A DNA stretch of 64,000 nt from Siderastrea siderea (lineage: Eukaryota; Cnidaria; Anthozoa; Scleractinia; Rhizangiidae). The position numbers were made by a program, and so were the translations under genes. The number at the start of each line of letters is the position of its first letter. The first letter of the stretch is position 1. The stretch covers positions 16,747,400-16,811,399 of the forward strand of contig OZ034971.1 of assembly GCA_964030785.1 (NCBI GenBank), written 5' to 3'. The notes under the pieces are model-generated. The model made no database searches and had not been told where the DNA came from. It saw nothing but the letters and a program-made list of their open reading frames with translations. Below are positions 63,710 to 64,000 of the stretch, piece by piece.

Positions 63710-64000
63710 ATGGTGGCGAGAGATGGCTCTTTTTCAGCTTTTCATGTTAATCCCCCAAGCAGTGGACCGAATAGCTCGTTTTCAATAAGAAGAATTTTAA
63801 ATCTCCCACAAGAGAGTGCAGACGAACGTTCCTCGTGTTCAAGTAACTGTTCACCATCCGAGAGTTGCACTGTTTCTCTCCCAGTTGTCCCTCGAGTGGT
63901 TCGTCCCATGGTACACCATTACGGTGATAATGTACCGTGCAGTGGACTCATAAATTGGCAGGAATTATTCCGTCTCGCGCCTAATAGTCATCACCGGAGC
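63710..64000 (+). CDS. ANTP-class homeobox gene, Not-like, copy D, exon 1 (partial)
   Basis: Ninety-seven codons are open from ATG at 63710 to the window end. The start MVARDGSFS corresponds to MASRDGSFS of copy B; EH1 FSIRRIL and PVVPRVVRP are present. Compared with B and C there is a 3-nt deletion (HVNPP for HHINPP) and a 3-nt insertion (QELFRL for QEFGL). Both keep the frame, which argues that the copy is still constrained, although LAPNSHHRS has lost the usual LTPYSHHWS residues. The donor and homeodomain exon lie beyond the window, so function cannot be judged. Confidence 0.85.
   Translation, partial: MVARDGSFSAFHVNPPSSGPNSSFSIRRILNLPQESADERSSCSSNCSPSESCTVSLPVVPRVVRPMVHHYGDNVPCSGLINWQELFRLAPNSHHRS

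Overview
The window looks like nuclear DNA of an anthozoan cnidarian, most likely a stony coral. It is AT-rich, intron-containing and gene-poor. It carries an animal PRDM14 gene and ANTP-class homeobox genes, set among Penelope-like elements, L1/Tx1-like LINEs, MITEs and long microsatellites. The assignment is inferred from gene families and repeat style. No rRNA, convincing tRNA or CRISPR array was seen.

Layout: 0.2-2.5 kb holds a decayed minus-strand gene with C2H2, tyrosine-recombinase-like and Myb/SANT regions, followed by a broken cyclin-like ORF. 2.7-3.3 kb is an unusual field of GGAAC...GTTCC palindromes spaced about 30 bp apart. 4.5-5.3 kb is a dead Penelope-like element. 9.8-12.3 kb (minus) is a two-exon homeobox gene, copy A. 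16-21.7 kb is a transposon zone: two dead LINEs in opposite orientation, a 41-bp satellite and a foldback MITE sitting inside it. 25.2 kb has a TATA box and a possible first exon. 29.7-31.6 kb is PRDM14. 34.1-34.7 kb is a second MITE.

The right half is built by segmental duplication. Three close homeobox paralogues lie in the same orientation: B (37.6-39.5 kb), C (51.4-53.5 kb) and D (from 63.7 kb, cut by the window end). Each is preceded by a strongly conserved block of about 160 bp. B and C share their 3' flanks. C and D share about 2 kb or more of 5' flank, including a Penelope-like fragment that predates the duplication. A 5'-truncated LINE with a 12-bp target-site duplication later inserted into the D unit. 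Homeobox exon debris lies downstream of C.

The homeobox proteins combine an N-terminal Groucho-type EH1 motif, a shared PVVPRA[VM]RP motif, a phase-1 intron just before the homeodomain, and a Q50 homeodomain with Met at the usually Leu position 16. The homeodomain is closest in style to Not/Emx/Tlx-type genes. PRDM14 and the homeobox genes would both encode nuclear transcriptional regulators, probably developmental; any functional link between them is inference.
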